From the IMG/VR virus record IMGVR_UViG_3300023257_000013, positions 1 through 64,000 of that record: 64,000 bases of DNA; one strand, written 5' to 3'. Source of the stretch: a virus. The notes under the pieces are model-generated. The model searched no databases. It had not been told where the DNA came from and saw only the letters and a list, made by a program, of their open reading frames with translations. Shown piece by piece: positions 15,930 through 26,379 of this stretch (the stretch's first letter is position 1; each line of letters starts with the position of its first letter). Made by a program: the position numbers and the translations under genes.

Positions 15930-18900
15930 CTAATCAATATTGTAGTCATCCACCAGAGCGGGAATTGGGTACTGTGTGGGGTTCGGATTCAGTGTCAGCA
16001 CGTTCGTTGCCCTATTCCCCTGACACACATAGTGAACTGTCCCCGGAGGAGCCACTGAGGCGAACGCAAACACATCGTAAAGAACAATGTCATTCTCAAC
16101 CCAGTTACCCAGTACCAGGAAATTAGGGTAAATGGTAAGGTTGGAATTACACTCGATGCGGATGTCCCCCGCCCCGCTCGTTTCTACCCTGTTCCCCTGG
16201 ATGGTCACGTCATCAATAATAGGGGTTGCGTTATTCCAAATTACCCGCAACGTTCCCATTACATAGTTACCTGTCACGGTACATTTCGTGCCGCCAATAT
16301 CCAAGGCGTAATAGGGATCAATAGTTGGTCCTACGTTGTTTCCCTGAACAGTGGTCCTTTCTGCTGACACGAGAAGATGGCTAACCTTGTTTCCTGACAC
16401 AGTACACAAGGTACCCTGCACCTCAAGACTTGCGGCTCCCCCAGACTTTGCAGTACTTACCTTATTGTCGCCTACTACGGTGGCACTGTCATCCGTACCA
16501 CAGAGGACAGTGACATCACCATTAAAGGACTGAACAACGTTACCCACAATGGTACCGGAGGTTACCGTAACAATTATGTCCCCGACAGAAAGAAACTCAT
16601 TACTGTTGACAACGGCTGTTTCGCCCACCAAAAGGGTAACACTGGAGGTAGCATCAAATCTGTTGCCCGTAAAAAGGACTTGGGCCTCGGATAAAGCCAG
16701 GCCCGTTGCCCTGATTATGTTGGATTCCCAGACTTGAGCCTTTCCAAACAAACCACCATCCTCTGTTCCTGCGACATCCTCCCCTACGTGGATGACAGTG
16801 TTACCCATCATCAGCAAATCATTTGCTTTACGTAAAGTAGGCGTAACAGGATCAGGCCAGAAATAGGGTGTCTTCAGGTGCTCGATGTAGTTGTCTACCA
16901 AGCGGCAGTCGTCATTCACATAACAACCGATGCCAAGTGTCCCCGTCCCTTCGATCCGGTTCCCTTCCAACACAGTCTTCACACCAAACACCGTTAACGT
17001 CCCATCTGGGGAAACGGTAAATTCGAACGTGTTGTGGGCAACGTAGTTCGACTCGTAGATGTCGATGAAAGTCTCTGGTGTGTAGGTCGTCTCAACGAAC
17101 CACCCGTAATGGTCATAGTTGACGAAGATACGGGGCATCGAGTTGTGAACAATGCTATTCCCTTGCCCTACCACGATCCAGTTGTCCGAGTGACTTTCCA
17201 GAACACAACCCGTACCTGCAAGGACAGAAACAGGTGCTATATGAATACCCACCGCCCCCACCACATGGGAGTCATTCCTACGGATGATTCCGGGTGCAGC
17301 CTTAGTCACGGCCATCTCGGTCGTCACATACAGGGCAGCCCCAGGGATCGCCGTGTCAAAGTCCGAGGCCATGTAGATGCTATTGCCCATCACCTCGAAA
17401 CCCTGCATCGAGTAGTTGACCAATAGGGTCGAAATCTTCATCCCGGCTCGCCACGTTCTCGGTACTGTCACGGGGGGGATGTCCAGGTGGACGTTGTAGA
17501 GGAAGTTGTAGGCCACCTCCCCGACCAGACCTATAATCAAAGCGCCCGGACCCCTTGTGTCCCAGATCCGGTTGTGCCTGACGTTGATCCCCCCAATGTC
17601 CGATGAGGGGGTGGCAATCCCAGAGCCTGAGGCACTGGCAAAAATGCCATGGTTGAAACGACGGATGTCATTCCGGTCGATTGTGATATCCCGACCCGCT
17701 GAGAGCACCGGACCGATCCCTTCGATTTGGATGCCCGAGGTAACGTCCGCCAGGGGCCATCCTGACTGAGCGGCAATCCCCCAGAAGGTGTTATCCTTAA
17801 TCACACACTGCTTGAGTCCCGAAGCCAACCGGACATGGACACCGGATGTGTACAGGGTCAGACCGACGTTCTTCTTGATCTGAAGGTTGACGCAGTCGCC
17901 TAAATTCACCGTGAAGAACCCATCCCCCTCGGCCAAGCGACAGTTCTCCAACGTGATGTTGGTACAGGTGGATCCTGCCGCCTTGTTGGTCAGGACGAAG
18001 GCTCCCAGAGGGTCAGCATCGGTCGGGAGTGCCCCTCCTTGCCACAGATACCGGAAGGCCACCCCCCGGATCACGATGTTGGAATGCCCGTTAAGATCCA
18101 GAAGCGGCTCACGGGCGGTCGCTGCTGCTTCATCCCCCCAACAAATCTCTGTGTATGGTATGGCTGTCGATTCTTTCGCTGCCGACTCAATGATGATACC
18201 ATCGGTTTTGATCTGGATGGGGTACGTTCCGTCCTGTTCCCAGGTCGGACCCACCACGAAGATCCTGATCTGTGCCACACCCTCGCCCCCATCAGGGTTG
18301 CCGATCTCGTTGGCGTAGCCGATGGCCTCGCTCAAGGTGGCGAAGTTCGGGCGGTAGGCCAACCAATCTCCAGCCTCTCCCAGGGGAGCCCTCTCTCCCA
18401 CATAGAGGTCGACCCGTTTGTCCACATCCTGGAGGGGTGCCCTGAGGTCTGTTGTGGTAATGGTAATGGGACCAATGCCCAACACCTCAACCTTCCACAA
18501 CAGGATGTCCTCGGGAGAGGGCAGCGGAAGAGTCGTGGCCACAGCCAGGGTCACACAGTCACCAGGCAGCGACGTGTAGTACAGGTAGTGAACACCAAGC
18601 CCTACTGGAGTGATCATCATAGACAAAGCAGGAGGACTCTGACGCACACCCTCTTTGATGATCGTGGCTGGTGCCACGGTACAGGTGATGTCTGCCCCTA
18701 CAATGTTGGTTGTCAGTGCCCCATCTCGGATCAGCCAAGAACTGAACAAGTCATCGAACAGATGAGTTTGGTCTCCCGTCGTGGGATTCTGGTCGATGAC
18801 CGAGACAGACCCATCGGTGTTGACCCTCGTTCCCGAGTACTCGAACCGGAGGGCGTTGGCCCGCTTGGCAGACCCGTAGGTCGTGTCGTACTGGTACTCC

Positions 18901-21230
18901 ACCCCTATGGTGCCCGTGGCGGTCTGGGGTGTCAGGAACTCTCGCCTGAACACGGCACTAGCGGGGTGCGTCGAGTCCACTGTAGCAGCCGTAGCTAGAA
19001 TCCCCCCGCCGTAGCAACCCGTCAAGTTCGTGACATTGTCGGGACCTACAACAGCTTCAACCACTCCTGCATAACCGAAAATGGAACCTCTCAAGCCTGA
19101 AACTCCCACACTGAACAGTGGGTCACCATAGGGCGTCTCACCCCAAACCAGTTCTACGAAACCACCGGGAGGGATCTGATCGGCAACCCAACCTTGTAGT
19201 GTGATTGTCGTTCCTGCGCCCCGGCTACTGTTAATCACCTGAGTAGAGAGGGCCGCAAAAAAACGATTACTGTACACATCAGCGTGCTCAGGAGACCCCG
19301 TGGGGTCAGCAACACAAGCGCCTGTGACAGGCAGGGCATCGGAGCCTGTGACACGCACACCGCTGCCAAGCTGACCCTCCTCCATCGAGTAGGGTACGCA
19401 GCAGGCAAACAGAACCAACTCTTCTCTGGGATTATCAGCACCGTAACTGGTAGCGTCGAGATCTGAACCCGTCTGTGGGGCATGGGACAGCCGCACCAGT
19501 CCGTTAGAATAGTCTACCGTGATGAACTGCTTCTCATCCAGCTTCGAAGGATCGAGCACCACCTCGTTGGATGTGATAGGACGGCTCCAGTCTGGACCAG
19601 TAACACTCAGGGACAGTGGAGCGCCCGCCGGGTCATCCACAAGGTGTTCCATCGCCGGGAACAAGACCATGCGGAAGCCCAGGTCCAACAAATTGCCAGG
19701 ATTGACATTGTTCCCAGGAGTACCCGGCCCTTTCGTGTCGAAGACCGCACGGTCGGCTCGGCCAGGGTTGATCCCAGCGTCTTCGACACCCATGGACTTC
19801 ATCGTACTCTCAACCCAGTCCGGGTTGATGATGTTGGTCAACCGAGCGGAATCCACGGCGTCAACGTCGAAATAGTTGCCAGTCACGGCATTGTTCCAAA
19901 GCGTGGTGACCGGACTGTGTACCGTGCAGACCAGTTCTATGTAGTCAGTTGGTGTGACCGCAATTTCCTGGGTGAGGAGTTCGGGGGTGCCAAAGAAGGT
20001 GGCACCCGTGGTGGGATTACACTCTTCCATCCGGCGGACCCAGGTCTCACCACCACCGGGAGTCGCCATCACCTCGAACCATCCCAGGAGGACGTCCAAC
20101 GAAGCCCTCTTCCCGGTGGCCACGTTGGTTGTCAGCCCGGCATTCCCGACGATCTTGATGTCGAACACCCTGATGATGTCCCCAACAACCAACTCAGCAG
20201 CGGCCTCCAACAACCTCATCCACCCCGCCTGGAGTACGACAGGGACACCCCCGTACAGACGTGCTGCCGTGTGCCCCTTCGGACGGGGGACGGGCAGGGA
20301 GGGCTTGTTGCGGTAGTCAAAGGGAAGCCCCACCGGCATGGTAGAACCACCGTTAGCCAGCCAGTACTCTGTGAACCCTGCCAGCCAGTCCTTATAGGGA
20401 TACTGCTCGTCCGTGTTGAGCGCCCTAACGGGCGACACAACGGCAAAAGTCTTTTCATGTCCTTTAGCCACGCCCGGCTCAGGGATAGCTGTCATGCGAG
20501 TCGCACGGGGCTGAACAATCGTAACCCCCCGCACGGAACAGGGATTAGCCGCTGCCGTAAAGTAGGTGCCAACACGCTTGGTGTAGTCCAGTGTCAGCTC
20601 AGAAGCACGGACGGCAACTACTCGGAAGATTTCACCTTTGCTGGAGGCACTGTTCGGAGTCAGGTCCGGGACCATGCTGTTCCCATCACCCACACCGCCG
20701 CCAGTAAAGGGTCCTTCGTCGCCCGTCTGGTTAATGAAAACGTAGAGCCCCCCCGGAAAACGGTCAAGGATGTCAATCCCAAAAATGTCTAGCATCGCCG
20801 TGAAGCCACCACCGGCGAGCGTAAACGTATCCCCCGTAGTCCCTGTGCCCTGCTGGAGAACCCAGTAGTAGGAGTCTGAATCAGGCGCCTTGAGCGTCGG
20901 ACCCACCGGCTCAAACGAGATGGGATGTCCAATCAGGGATCCACCCTTCGGTCCGAACCTATTCGTGCGGAAGTTGTAAGGAGCGAAGTTGATCTCGGGG
21001 TGTCCCGGATCCCCAATCTTGGACTTTTTGATCCGCCGGGGGTTAGGGGTACTTATGTCAGCGGACGAGATGTCCCCAGAAGTACCCGTATCGAAAGCGT
21101 AGGATCCGGCCCAGGAACCAATGAACCCCTGAAGAATCTCAGAGGCTTCCAGAACCTTGGTGGCCGGAACGGTGGTCAGGTTGGCCAATGGTTCCTGCCA
21201 GGGATCAAGGGGGATGTTATTTGTGCTCAT
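15930..21230 (-). CDS. Beta-helix tailspike-like protein (1766 aa)
   Basis: The start at 21230 uses the ribosome site AAAGGAAC, which overlaps the stop codon of the upstream tnpB. The first 950 residues are mixed beta domains. From about 970 (FATLSEAIGYANEIGNP, a typical entry into a pectin-lyase-like fold) to about 1740 the sequence shows repeated short strands with Asn-rich turns (SNIVIRGVAF, NITLENCRLAEG, CVIDKDN-like CVIKDNTFWG, ITIDRNDIRRFN, TVQGNNVG, CTVTGNYVMG). This is a right-handed parallel beta-helix, used by phage tailspikes to bind and often depolymerise surface polysaccharide. I cannot point to catalytic carboxylates, so enzymatic activity is open. Very long for a tailspike. Confidence 0.8.
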   Translation of the reverse strand: MSTNNIPLDPWQEPLANLTTVPATKVLEASEILQGFIGSWAGSYAFDTGTSGDISSADISTPNPRRIKKSKIGDPGHPEINFAPYNFRTNRFGPKGGSLIGHPISFEPVGPTLKAPDSDSYYWVLQQGTGTTGDTFTLAGGGFTAMLDIFGIDILDRFPGGLYVFINQTGDEGPFTGGGVGDGNSMVPDLTPNSASSKGEIFRVVAVRASELTLDYTKRVGTYFTAAANPCSVRGVTIVQPRATRMTAIPEPGVAKGHEKTFAVVSPVRALNTDEQYPYKDWLAGFTEYWLANGGSTMPVGLPFDYRNKPSLPVPRPKGHTAARLYGGVPVVLQAGWMRLLEAAAELVVGDIIRVFDIKIVGNAGLTTNVATGKRASLDVLLGWFEVMATPGGGETWVRRMEECNPTTGATFFGTPELLTQEIAVTPTDYIELVCTVHSPVTTLWNNAVTGNYFDVDAVDSARLTNIINPDWVESTMKSMGVEDAGINPGRADRAVFDTKGPGTPGNNVNPGNLLDLGFRMVLFPAMEHLVDDPAGAPLSLSVTGPDWSRPITSNEVVLDPSKLDEKQFITVDYSNGLVRLSHAPQTGSDLDATSYGADNPREELVLFACCVPYSMEEGQLGSGVRVTGSDALPVTGACVADPTGSPEHADVYSNRFFAALSTQVINSSRGAGTTITLQGWVADQIPPGGFVELVWGETPYGDPLFSVGVSGLRGSIFGYAGVVEAVVGPDNVTNLTGCYGGGILATAATVDSTHPASAVFRREFLTPQTATGTIGVEYQYDTTYGSAKRANALRFEYSGTRVNTDGSVSVIDQNPTTGDQTHLFDDLFSSWLIRDGALTTNIVGADITCTVAPATIIKEGVRQSPPALSMMITPVGLGVHYLYYTSLPGDCVTLAVATTLPLPSPEDILLWKVEVLGIGPITITTTDLRAPLQDVDKRVDLYVGERAPLGEAGDWLAYRPNFATLSEAIGYANEIGNPDGGEGVAQIRIFVVGPTWEQDGTYPIQIKTDGIIIESAAKESTAIPYTEICWGDEAAATAREPLLDLNGHSNIVIRGVAFRYLWQGGALPTDADPLGAFVLTNKAAGSTCTNITLENCRLAEGDGFFTVNLGDCVNLQIKKNVGLTLYTSGVHVRLASGLKQCVIKDNTFWGIAAQSGWPLADVTSGIQIEGIGPVLSAGRDITIDRNDIRRFNHGIFASASGSGIATPSSDIGGINVRHNRIWDTRGPGALIIGLVGEVAYNFLYNVHLDIPPVTVPRTWRAGMKISTLLVNYSMQGFEVMGNSIYMASDFDTAIPGAALYVTTEMAVTKAAPGIIRRNDSHVVGAVGIHIAPVSVLAGTGCVLESHSDNWIVVGQGNSIVHNSMPRIFVNYDHYGWFVETTYTPETFIDIYESNYVAHNTFEFTVSPDGTLTVFGVKTVLEGNRIEGTGTLGIGCYVNDDCRLVDNYIEHLKTPYFWPDPVTPTLRKANDLLMMGNTVIHVGEDVAGTEDGGLFGKAQVWESNIIRATGLALSEAQVLFTGNRFDATSSVTLLVGETAVVNSNEFLSVGDIIVTVTSGTIVGNVVQSFNGDVTVLCGTDDSATVVGDNKVSTAKSGGAASLEVQGTLCTVSGNKVSHLLVSAERTTVQGNNVGPTIDPYYALDIGGTKCTVTGNYVMGTLRVIWNNATPIIDDVTIQGNRVETSGAGDIRIECNSNLTIYPNFLVLGNWVENDIVLYDVFAFASVAPPGTVHYVCQGNRATNVLTLNPNPTQYPIPALVDDYNID

Positions 21231-21244
21231 CCGTCACTGTTCCT

Positions 21245-21420
21245 TTAGGCATGGCATAATTGCCCCTTACCTTGCAAAGGTAATTCGCTCACCGTTGATA
21301 GACCCTCCGGTCTGCAACTGGTGTCCAGGTTGAGCAGTCCCAACCGATGGCATTTAGTCCGCTCAAGCAAAATACCCCGAACTTTCCGGTACGGAGTCCA
21401 ACGACCTATCTCAAAGTCGT
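21245..21420 (-). ncRNA. Probable TnpB omega-RNA/right end of the 462-aa tnpB
   Basis: TnpB omega-RNAs overlap the 3' end of tnpB and take the guide from sequence just past the right end. The 3' part of this gene holds a perfect 7-bp hairpin (TTACCTT 21267-21273, AAGGTAA 21277-21283, loop GCA), a typical IS200/IS605 right-end structure. The exact RNA limits and guide position cannot be fixed because no second copy exists in the window; the guide would fall within or just before the start of the tailspike-like gene at 21230. Confidence 0.4.
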
Positions 21421-22633
21421 AATGTCTTGCCAAAACGTTTCGTGCAGCATTCTCATCAGAGTGCAAAACAACCCCATCAAAACAGTAAAACGAATCCCCC
21501 TTACGACGTCCACGAAGAACACCATAACGAGAATCCACTTGCGATGTATATGCACAATTAACGAGCGCAAGCGTAGAACCTCTACGCTGAGATACGGAAT
21601 CAAGACTCTCCGCAATGACACCCTTGGTCCAAGCGGAAAGTCGCCGGTTCATATTCCTCCCATAAGATCTTTTCGAAGGAATAGGTGAGGTTAAATCCTC
21701 AGCAACCACTACTGCTGCTTTATCAACAACAGCATGAGCAGCTTTGAAAACCTTGTCTCGAACACAAACCTTTACAACCCGATCTCGTCGATCAAGTTTC
21801 TTTCGACCAAGATTGTTTCGTTCGATGTCCACCCTTTTATGAGGCTTGTTCCTAGCAATTGCCTTGAGTTTGTTTCGTCGTTGGTATTTGACCTTCAGGT
21901 AACCGGACTCTGAGGACAACAGTTTCCCCAATCCTTCCCCATGGTGGTCTCCGTCAGAATCTACAAGGACTTCCGTGTAACCTTTGTCCACCCCAAGTGT
22001 TTTGTCTCCGTGACGGTTTTCCTTTTTGACCTCGATTTGATAATGGATCTCAACCTTACCACCTCGAAGGATCAGTCGGAGAGTACCTGTTGGGTGTACG
22101 TTAGTGTCTAAGGGAATCGAGATCCTTTTTCGTGGTGTTAACCCTGGTATCTTAAGCCAAACGCTACCGTCGAGTTCAAAAGTCCTGTAGTTGTCAGTAC
22201 GAACGATGATCTGATTATGGGTGTGGTTGTGTCCTCGCTTCCAGTACTTTCGCATGATACGAGTCAAATAAGGATCGGTGGTCCAATTATCTGACTTAAG
22301 AAGCGTATACAGACACTTTCTTTCAGCAACGTCAGTTGTGTGGCGGCAAACCGCTTTTCTTGCTTTGACCTTTGCTGCTTCCCTAGAGGTCTTGATGTCA
22401 GAAACAGTATCCCTTAGGGTTTCTTTCCAGGCGTTGGCTGGAACATCAAACTCTTTCTTCTGTTGCAGCCATTCGTCCCGGATTTCCCTATCCGATTTTC
22501 CCACCCCATTTACAGATCCGAATCGTTGCCATATTTCTGAACGAAGTTCCCCTAATCGGTGCGCTTGTTCCTCTAAGGCAGTGAATTTACCTGCATTGAG
22601 GTTTTTGGAAAAGAGTATTCGGGTAACCTTCAT
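21245..22633 (-). CDS. tnpB: TnpB-type RuvC nuclease with degenerate zinc finger
   Basis: This 462-residue protein of the IS605 OrfB/TnpB group has RuvC-I D216 (LGVDKGYTEVLVDSDG), RuvC-II E312 (VVVAEDL) and RuvC-III D393 (HSDENAARNV). The usual Cys4 zinc ribbon between II and III is largely lost: TSQVDSRYG (363-371) occupies the place of TSQ-x-C-x-x-CG, and only C384 remains of the second pair. The catalytic triad is intact, so RNA-guided DNA cleavage is expected. A separate 5'-end helical domain (1-140) is longer than in the other TnpB here, so they belong to different lineages. The stop TAA overlaps AAAGGA, the ribosome site of the tailspike-like gene. No TnpA is present. Confidence 0.88.
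   Translation of the reverse strand: MKVTRILFSKNLNAGKFTALEEQAHRLGELRSEIWQRFGSVNGVGKSDREIRDEWLQQKKEFDVPANAWKETLRDTVSDIKTSREAAKVKARKAVCRHTTDVAERKCLYTLLKSDNWTTDPYLTRIMRKYWKRGHNHTHNQIIVRTDNYRTFELDGSVWLKIPGLTPRKRISIPLDTNVHPTGTLRLILRGGKVEIHYQIEVKKENRHGDKTLGVDKGYTEVLVDSDGDHHGEGLGKLLSSESGYLKVKYQRRNKLKAIARNKPHKRVDIERNNLGRKKLDRRDRVVKVCVRDKVFKAAHAVVDKAAVVVAEDLTSPIPSKRSYGRNMNRRLSAWTKGVIAESLDSVSQRRGSTLALVNCAYTSQVDSRYGVLRGRRKGDSFYCFDGVVLHSDENAARNVLARHYDFEIGRWTPYRKVRGILLERTKCHRLGLLNLDTSCRPEGLSTVSELPLQGKGQLCHA
21267..21283 (-). repeat. Perfect hairpin near right end of tnpB element
   Basis: A 7-bp perfect stem (TTACCTT/AAGGTAA) with a 3-base loop lies within the last codons of the 462-aa tnpB. This is the expected location of a TnpA-recognised right-end hairpin and of the 3' scaffold of the omega-RNA. 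Confidence 0.5.
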
Positions 22634-22750
22634 CTAGTCTGTATTTCCCCCCCGTCACGTCCTAGTGAGGGTGTCTTCAAATAAAAAGCCAAATGCCTAT
22701 TTGTCCTCCATGCTACGCCTAACCAGGGATCCTTATAACCAACTCACCGA

Positions 22751-25700
22751 TCAGGCCCCAGGACCAGTCGCCGGGTCCATGTACGCTTCCCAAGCACTCA
22801 ATTCCGCCGCAGTCGGGGCCAGCACGTTGTCGGGGTGTACCAGCGAAAGTTCCTGGATGCCCCGAACCCGATGCGCCCACACTGCGGGATCGGCAACAGC
22901 CGGGAGGAAGGTGCCGGGCACCGTGGCCTTCATCGTGAGGTCGTAGTTCGTGAAGTCTGGGCCTGCCATGACCTTCACCAAAACGGGAACCTCATCCCGT
23001 GGGGTACCCCCACCGATAGAGTACCCTGCGGCCAGTGTTGCCACTGGACCAACATGGATACGGATCTGGCTGAAAACGGCCCCTGTGTCCGGGTCTACGC
23101 CCGTGAAGGTATAAGGCCCGACTACCTGACAACCAGCCCCGTCCGAGAAAGCATCCTGCTTGCTGGGTCCATCACCGTCACGGCGACCAACGTCCATCCA
23201 GGTCGTCAAACCCGGCACCTTGATCATGATGGCAATGTCCTGACCAGCGATGGCCAAAGCTCCCGGACCGACACCTGTAAAGGCGAAATCACCCAGGACC
23301 AGCCCGTCGATGCGGAAGGTCACTGTGGCCTGACCAGCGGCATCCCAGTGAAGCGTCGCATCACGGGAGAAGGCTGCATCGAAGGCACGGATGTACTCTC
23401 GCAGTCCGGCGGCTGCACTGTAATCGAACTGTGTGTCAGCACCGGATAATTCCCCCACCGCCGGACGGAAGTTCGTCGTGTAGTCCGTCTGGGGGTACAA
23501 CAGCACCCCAGCGGAAGCGAACGGATTTCGTATCCAGTTTTCGGGCGGCGGGTTTCTGTCGGGCTGTCCTGCCGCCTGAAGCTCAGGCACCAGAGCGACG
23601 GAGGTCAAGTAGTCCTGCTCCTGGAGCCATGACGCCGGATCCCATACCGCCTGAGCGGGAGCCGGGATGTATGCCGTGTTCCCGATCTGAACGGGCACGG
23701 GGGCGGGACCACCAGCCCAGGTGCCCATTCCAGGTCCAACAAGAGCCGCTATCTTGGCTGCGGGCCAACCAACAATCGGGAGGTCTTGCTTGATCCGGTA
23801 CACCTCATCCAGGAACCGTTCGGACACATCCTTCGTTGCATCCGAAAGGATACCCCAAGCTCGGGGAGTAGCATCGACAAAGTTGCCGAAGGATGAACCC
23901 ACTCCGACACCAGCCGCAAGGTGGAAACCAGTGGAGTGGAAGAGCACCTGATCGGTGAGTGCTCCACTCAGGGGCAGTTTATACCCAAGTCCATCAGCCG
24001 AAACGGGCTGCATCGGAGGCGTCGTGGGACGCCTCACAAACACTCGGGGGGCAGCATTCGTTGCAAAGGCAGGTAGAACATCCCCGTCGAGGGTCGCAGC
24101 GGTTTGGAACTGAATCACGAGGGCATCCGCAGCCGTTGGCCCCAGATTTTCCGTGAAGAGACCTGTGAAGGTGAAGGGGAACTCCACCCGCTGTCGTCGC
24201 TCGCCCCGTGCATCCGTGGTACCACCAGGGATGTTGTAGGTCGGAGTACCCGCCACCGTGTCGTAAGCAAAGTGGGACAGGGACAGGAGCGCCGGGTTGG
24301 CACTGGAGACCGAGGAGGGCTCTGCCGAAGGATCACCCGTCATCGGGTTGTCATCCACCCTGTAACCATCGTCCCAAGCGTTGGCGAACTCAGCGTACAA
24401 CGTGGCAATGCGGAAGTTGGTCGTGCCGTCGATGTGCAGCGGGACCATGTAGGCCACCCCGCTGACATACATGTAGTCAAGTGGTGGGACGCTGACATCG
24501 TAGCTCCACTCGGATGCGACGTCCGGCGTCGGGGTCGTGACGGTATCCGCCAGGAACATGTTCTCCCGCAGGACGTTGTAAGCGTTGCCCTCGTAGCCAT
24601 ACGTCGGCGGAATGTCCCCAACCACCTTACGGTTCACCAGATCGGCATAGGTGTCCGGGACACCAACGAGCGGATCCACCTGAGGAGTCACCCCATAGGT
24701 CTCGTATCCGTCCGCCGCATCCCAGGGCATCACACCATCTCGGACGCAGGTTTCGAAGTCCGCTTCGGTCTTGAAATGGATCAAGACGTTGGTCCCGATG
24801 CGTCGGCCAGCTACAACAGCTTCGGACTGGAAGAAGAACTGCTTGTACCGGGCAAGCTGCCAGGTCCAATAGTCCTGATCGAAACCCCCATAGGCTCCAG
24901 CGTTTACTAGTCGGTCGGCACCCCCTACTGTCTCCACCAGGCCAGCAATCGTGTTGTAAGGAAGAGCCACCTCGAAGTAGCGCCCCGTCTCCCGTGTGCC
25001 AATAGGGGTCTCCCCTCTCGGGGTGTACTTCAGTCCTGTGCTCTGGCTGTAATCATCCAGATAGGGCAGGCGGTATCGGAAAAAGTTGTCTGGTGCCACT
25101 ACCGTCCGACCCAACGTGGGAGTCGGAGGGATGAAACTGGCGTTGTTGAGTACGACAGGGCTGTACGCTGCAACGCTCGCCCCCAGGATTGGGATGCCGT
25201 AGTCCGTGGGGTCAATCTCACCAGCGTCAGGGTCCGTACCCAGTCGAACCTGACCGGCTCCGGGAATTATAGCGTCCTTGACTCTCGGTGCCCCCGCCGC
25301 CGGAAGGGCTGACCCATCGATACCTGACAGTCCTGTGTGCATTTCCTCCAGATCATACTGCCCTGAGGCCCTGCCCGGATAAGCAAAGGGATCGTAGTTG
25401 CCGTCAGCGTCTTCACCGGGGGCGAAAATGCCCCCTACATCCCCATCGCAACTCGTTGGGGTAGGACTGGCGATGCACCCCGGATTCTGGTACAGCCCCT
25501 GGCCCAGCAGGAGAGCCGCCCAGCACCTCTCCTCCAACGTCTGGTCAAGGAAGGCGGTCCCCGAGTCCAGGGACGGGAAATGAACAAGCGCCAGAACACC
25601 TCTGTCTGCCGGGTGAAGAGCACCCGATAGGTTGATGACAGGAGCGTCCTCCGTGGCCCACGGAAGGGCCGCAAGGGGCGTGAAGAGGCGTGTCCGCACG

Positions 25701-26365
25701 ACACCATCGGTAACGGGGTCTGTGTAGCCCCCAGCGATGGGGCAGACCTCGACCAGTCCCACCCCAAGACTGCTTGGGATGTGATTCCAGATGGGGTCCG
25801 TGTAGGGATCCTCACCAGGGAGACCATAGGACAGGAAGGACACATCCCCCACCGGAGTCGGGGCCGTCCAGTAGCAGGGGTAGACCTCCTCGCCAGTCTC
25901 CGTGTTCCCTGGGGGTTCCTCATGAGGAACAGGACCGTCGTCCATCCGAGCCTCACCCCAGTCGGGGACGCAGTCGAACTGTGGGGTAATATGTGCGAGC
26001 CACTCACCAAGTTTCGGGGGCTCGGGGGCGATAGCACCCATGAGTTCGTCCAAGGCTCCTTCGACGTTCTCCGAGAAGATCAACGGGGGATGCCCGTCGA
26101 TGCTGATAGCGATGGCCGAATGTGCCCCACTAGGGTCATTCAGATGAGTCAGAAGGACAGCACCAGTTCCGGCCACGCCGCCCAGCGGAGGCATGGGGTA
26201 CCCGGCTTCAGGAACGATTCCTCCGGGTGGGATGAAACCAGGCTCCCCAATGTTCGGGGGCAGCCCGACCATCCCAGCGCCGACAAGAGCATACTCATCC
26301 GTCTGGCCCGGAGTGGTCTTGCCTGGACCTGTCTTGATGCTTCCAGGGTTAGTCGGTCTCGGCAT
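22751..26365 (-). CDS. Large virion/tail protein, unknown (1204 aa)
   Basis: The start is set at the ATG at 26365 (MPRPTNPG...), behind GGGGGAACGGAG and 14 bases past the previous stop; an in-frame start 99 bases upstream runs into the preceding gene and lacks a ribosome site. Residues 1-70 are Gly/Pro-rich and disordered. An early segment (GTGAVLLTHLNDPSGAHSA, IDGHPPL) resembles fibre-type loops. The rest is Pro/Gly/Asp/Tyr-rich beta sequence with a helical C-terminal end (TAAELSAWEAYMDPATGPGA). No enzyme motif. It is followed by a 117-base gap and the inserted tnpB. Likely a fibre or baseplate-periphery protein by context. Confidence 0.7.
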   Translation of the reverse strand: MPRPTNPGSIKTGPGKTTPGQTDEYALVGAGMVGLPPNIGEPGFIPPGGIVPEAGYPMPPLGGVAGTGAVLLTHLNDPSGAHSAIAISIDGHPPLIFSENVEGALDELMGAIAPEPPKLGEWLAHITPQFDCVPDWGEARMDDGPVPHEEPPGNTETGEEVYPCYWTAPTPVGDVSFLSYGLPGEDPYTDPIWNHIPSSLGVGLVEVCPIAGGYTDPVTDGVVRTRLFTPLAALPWATEDAPVINLSGALHPADRGVLALVHFPSLDSGTAFLDQTLEERCWAALLLGQGLYQNPGCIASPTPTSCDGDVGGIFAPGEDADGNYDPFAYPGRASGQYDLEEMHTGLSGIDGSALPAAGAPRVKDAIIPGAGQVRLGTDPDAGEIDPTDYGIPILGASVAAYSPVVLNNASFIPPTPTLGRTVVAPDNFFRYRLPYLDDYSQSTGLKYTPRGETPIGTRETGRYFEVALPYNTIAGLVETVGGADRLVNAGAYGGFDQDYWTWQLARYKQFFFQSEAVVAGRRIGTNVLIHFKTEADFETCVRDGVMPWDAADGYETYGVTPQVDPLVGVPDTYADLVNRKVVGDIPPTYGYEGNAYNVLRENMFLADTVTTPTPDVASEWSYDVSVPPLDYMYVSGVAYMVPLHIDGTTNFRIATLYAEFANAWDDGYRVDDNPMTGDPSAEPSSVSSANPALLSLSHFAYDTVAGTPTYNIPGGTTDARGERRQRVEFPFTFTGLFTENLGPTAADALVIQFQTAATLDGDVLPAFATNAAPRVFVRRPTTPPMQPVSADGLGYKLPLSGALTDQVLFHSTGFHLAAGVGVGSSFGNFVDATPRAWGILSDATKDVSERFLDEVYRIKQDLPIVGWPAAKIAALVGPGMGTWAGGPAPVPVQIGNTAYIPAPAQAVWDPASWLQEQDYLTSVALVPELQAAGQPDRNPPPENWIRNPFASAGVLLYPQTDYTTNFRPAVGELSGADTQFDYSAAAGLREYIRAFDAAFSRDATLHWDAAGQATVTFRIDGLVLGDFAFTGVGPGALAIAGQDIAIMIKVPGLTTWMDVGRRDGDGPSKQDAFSDGAGCQVVGPYTFTGVDPDTGAVFSQIRIHVGPVATLAAGYSIGGGTPRDEVPVLVKVMAGPDFTNYDLTMKATVPGTFLPAVADPAVWAHRVRGIQELSLVHPDNVLAPTAAELSAWEAYMDPATGPGA

Positions 26366-26379
26366 CTCCGTTCCCCCTA

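Noticed and set aside
19482-20792. 436-codon plus-strand frame opposite the tailspike-like gene
   Set aside because: Lies entirely antisense to a long gene with clear beta-helix motifs and has no ribosome site or recognisable domain; typical shadow frame in G+C-rich DNA.
22634-22750. Possible terminator (CAAAT-AGGC-ATTTG then GCTTTTTATTT) between the 1204-aa gene and tnpB
   Set aside because: Stem is only five mostly A-T pairs; too weak to call, although the T-rich tail is noted.
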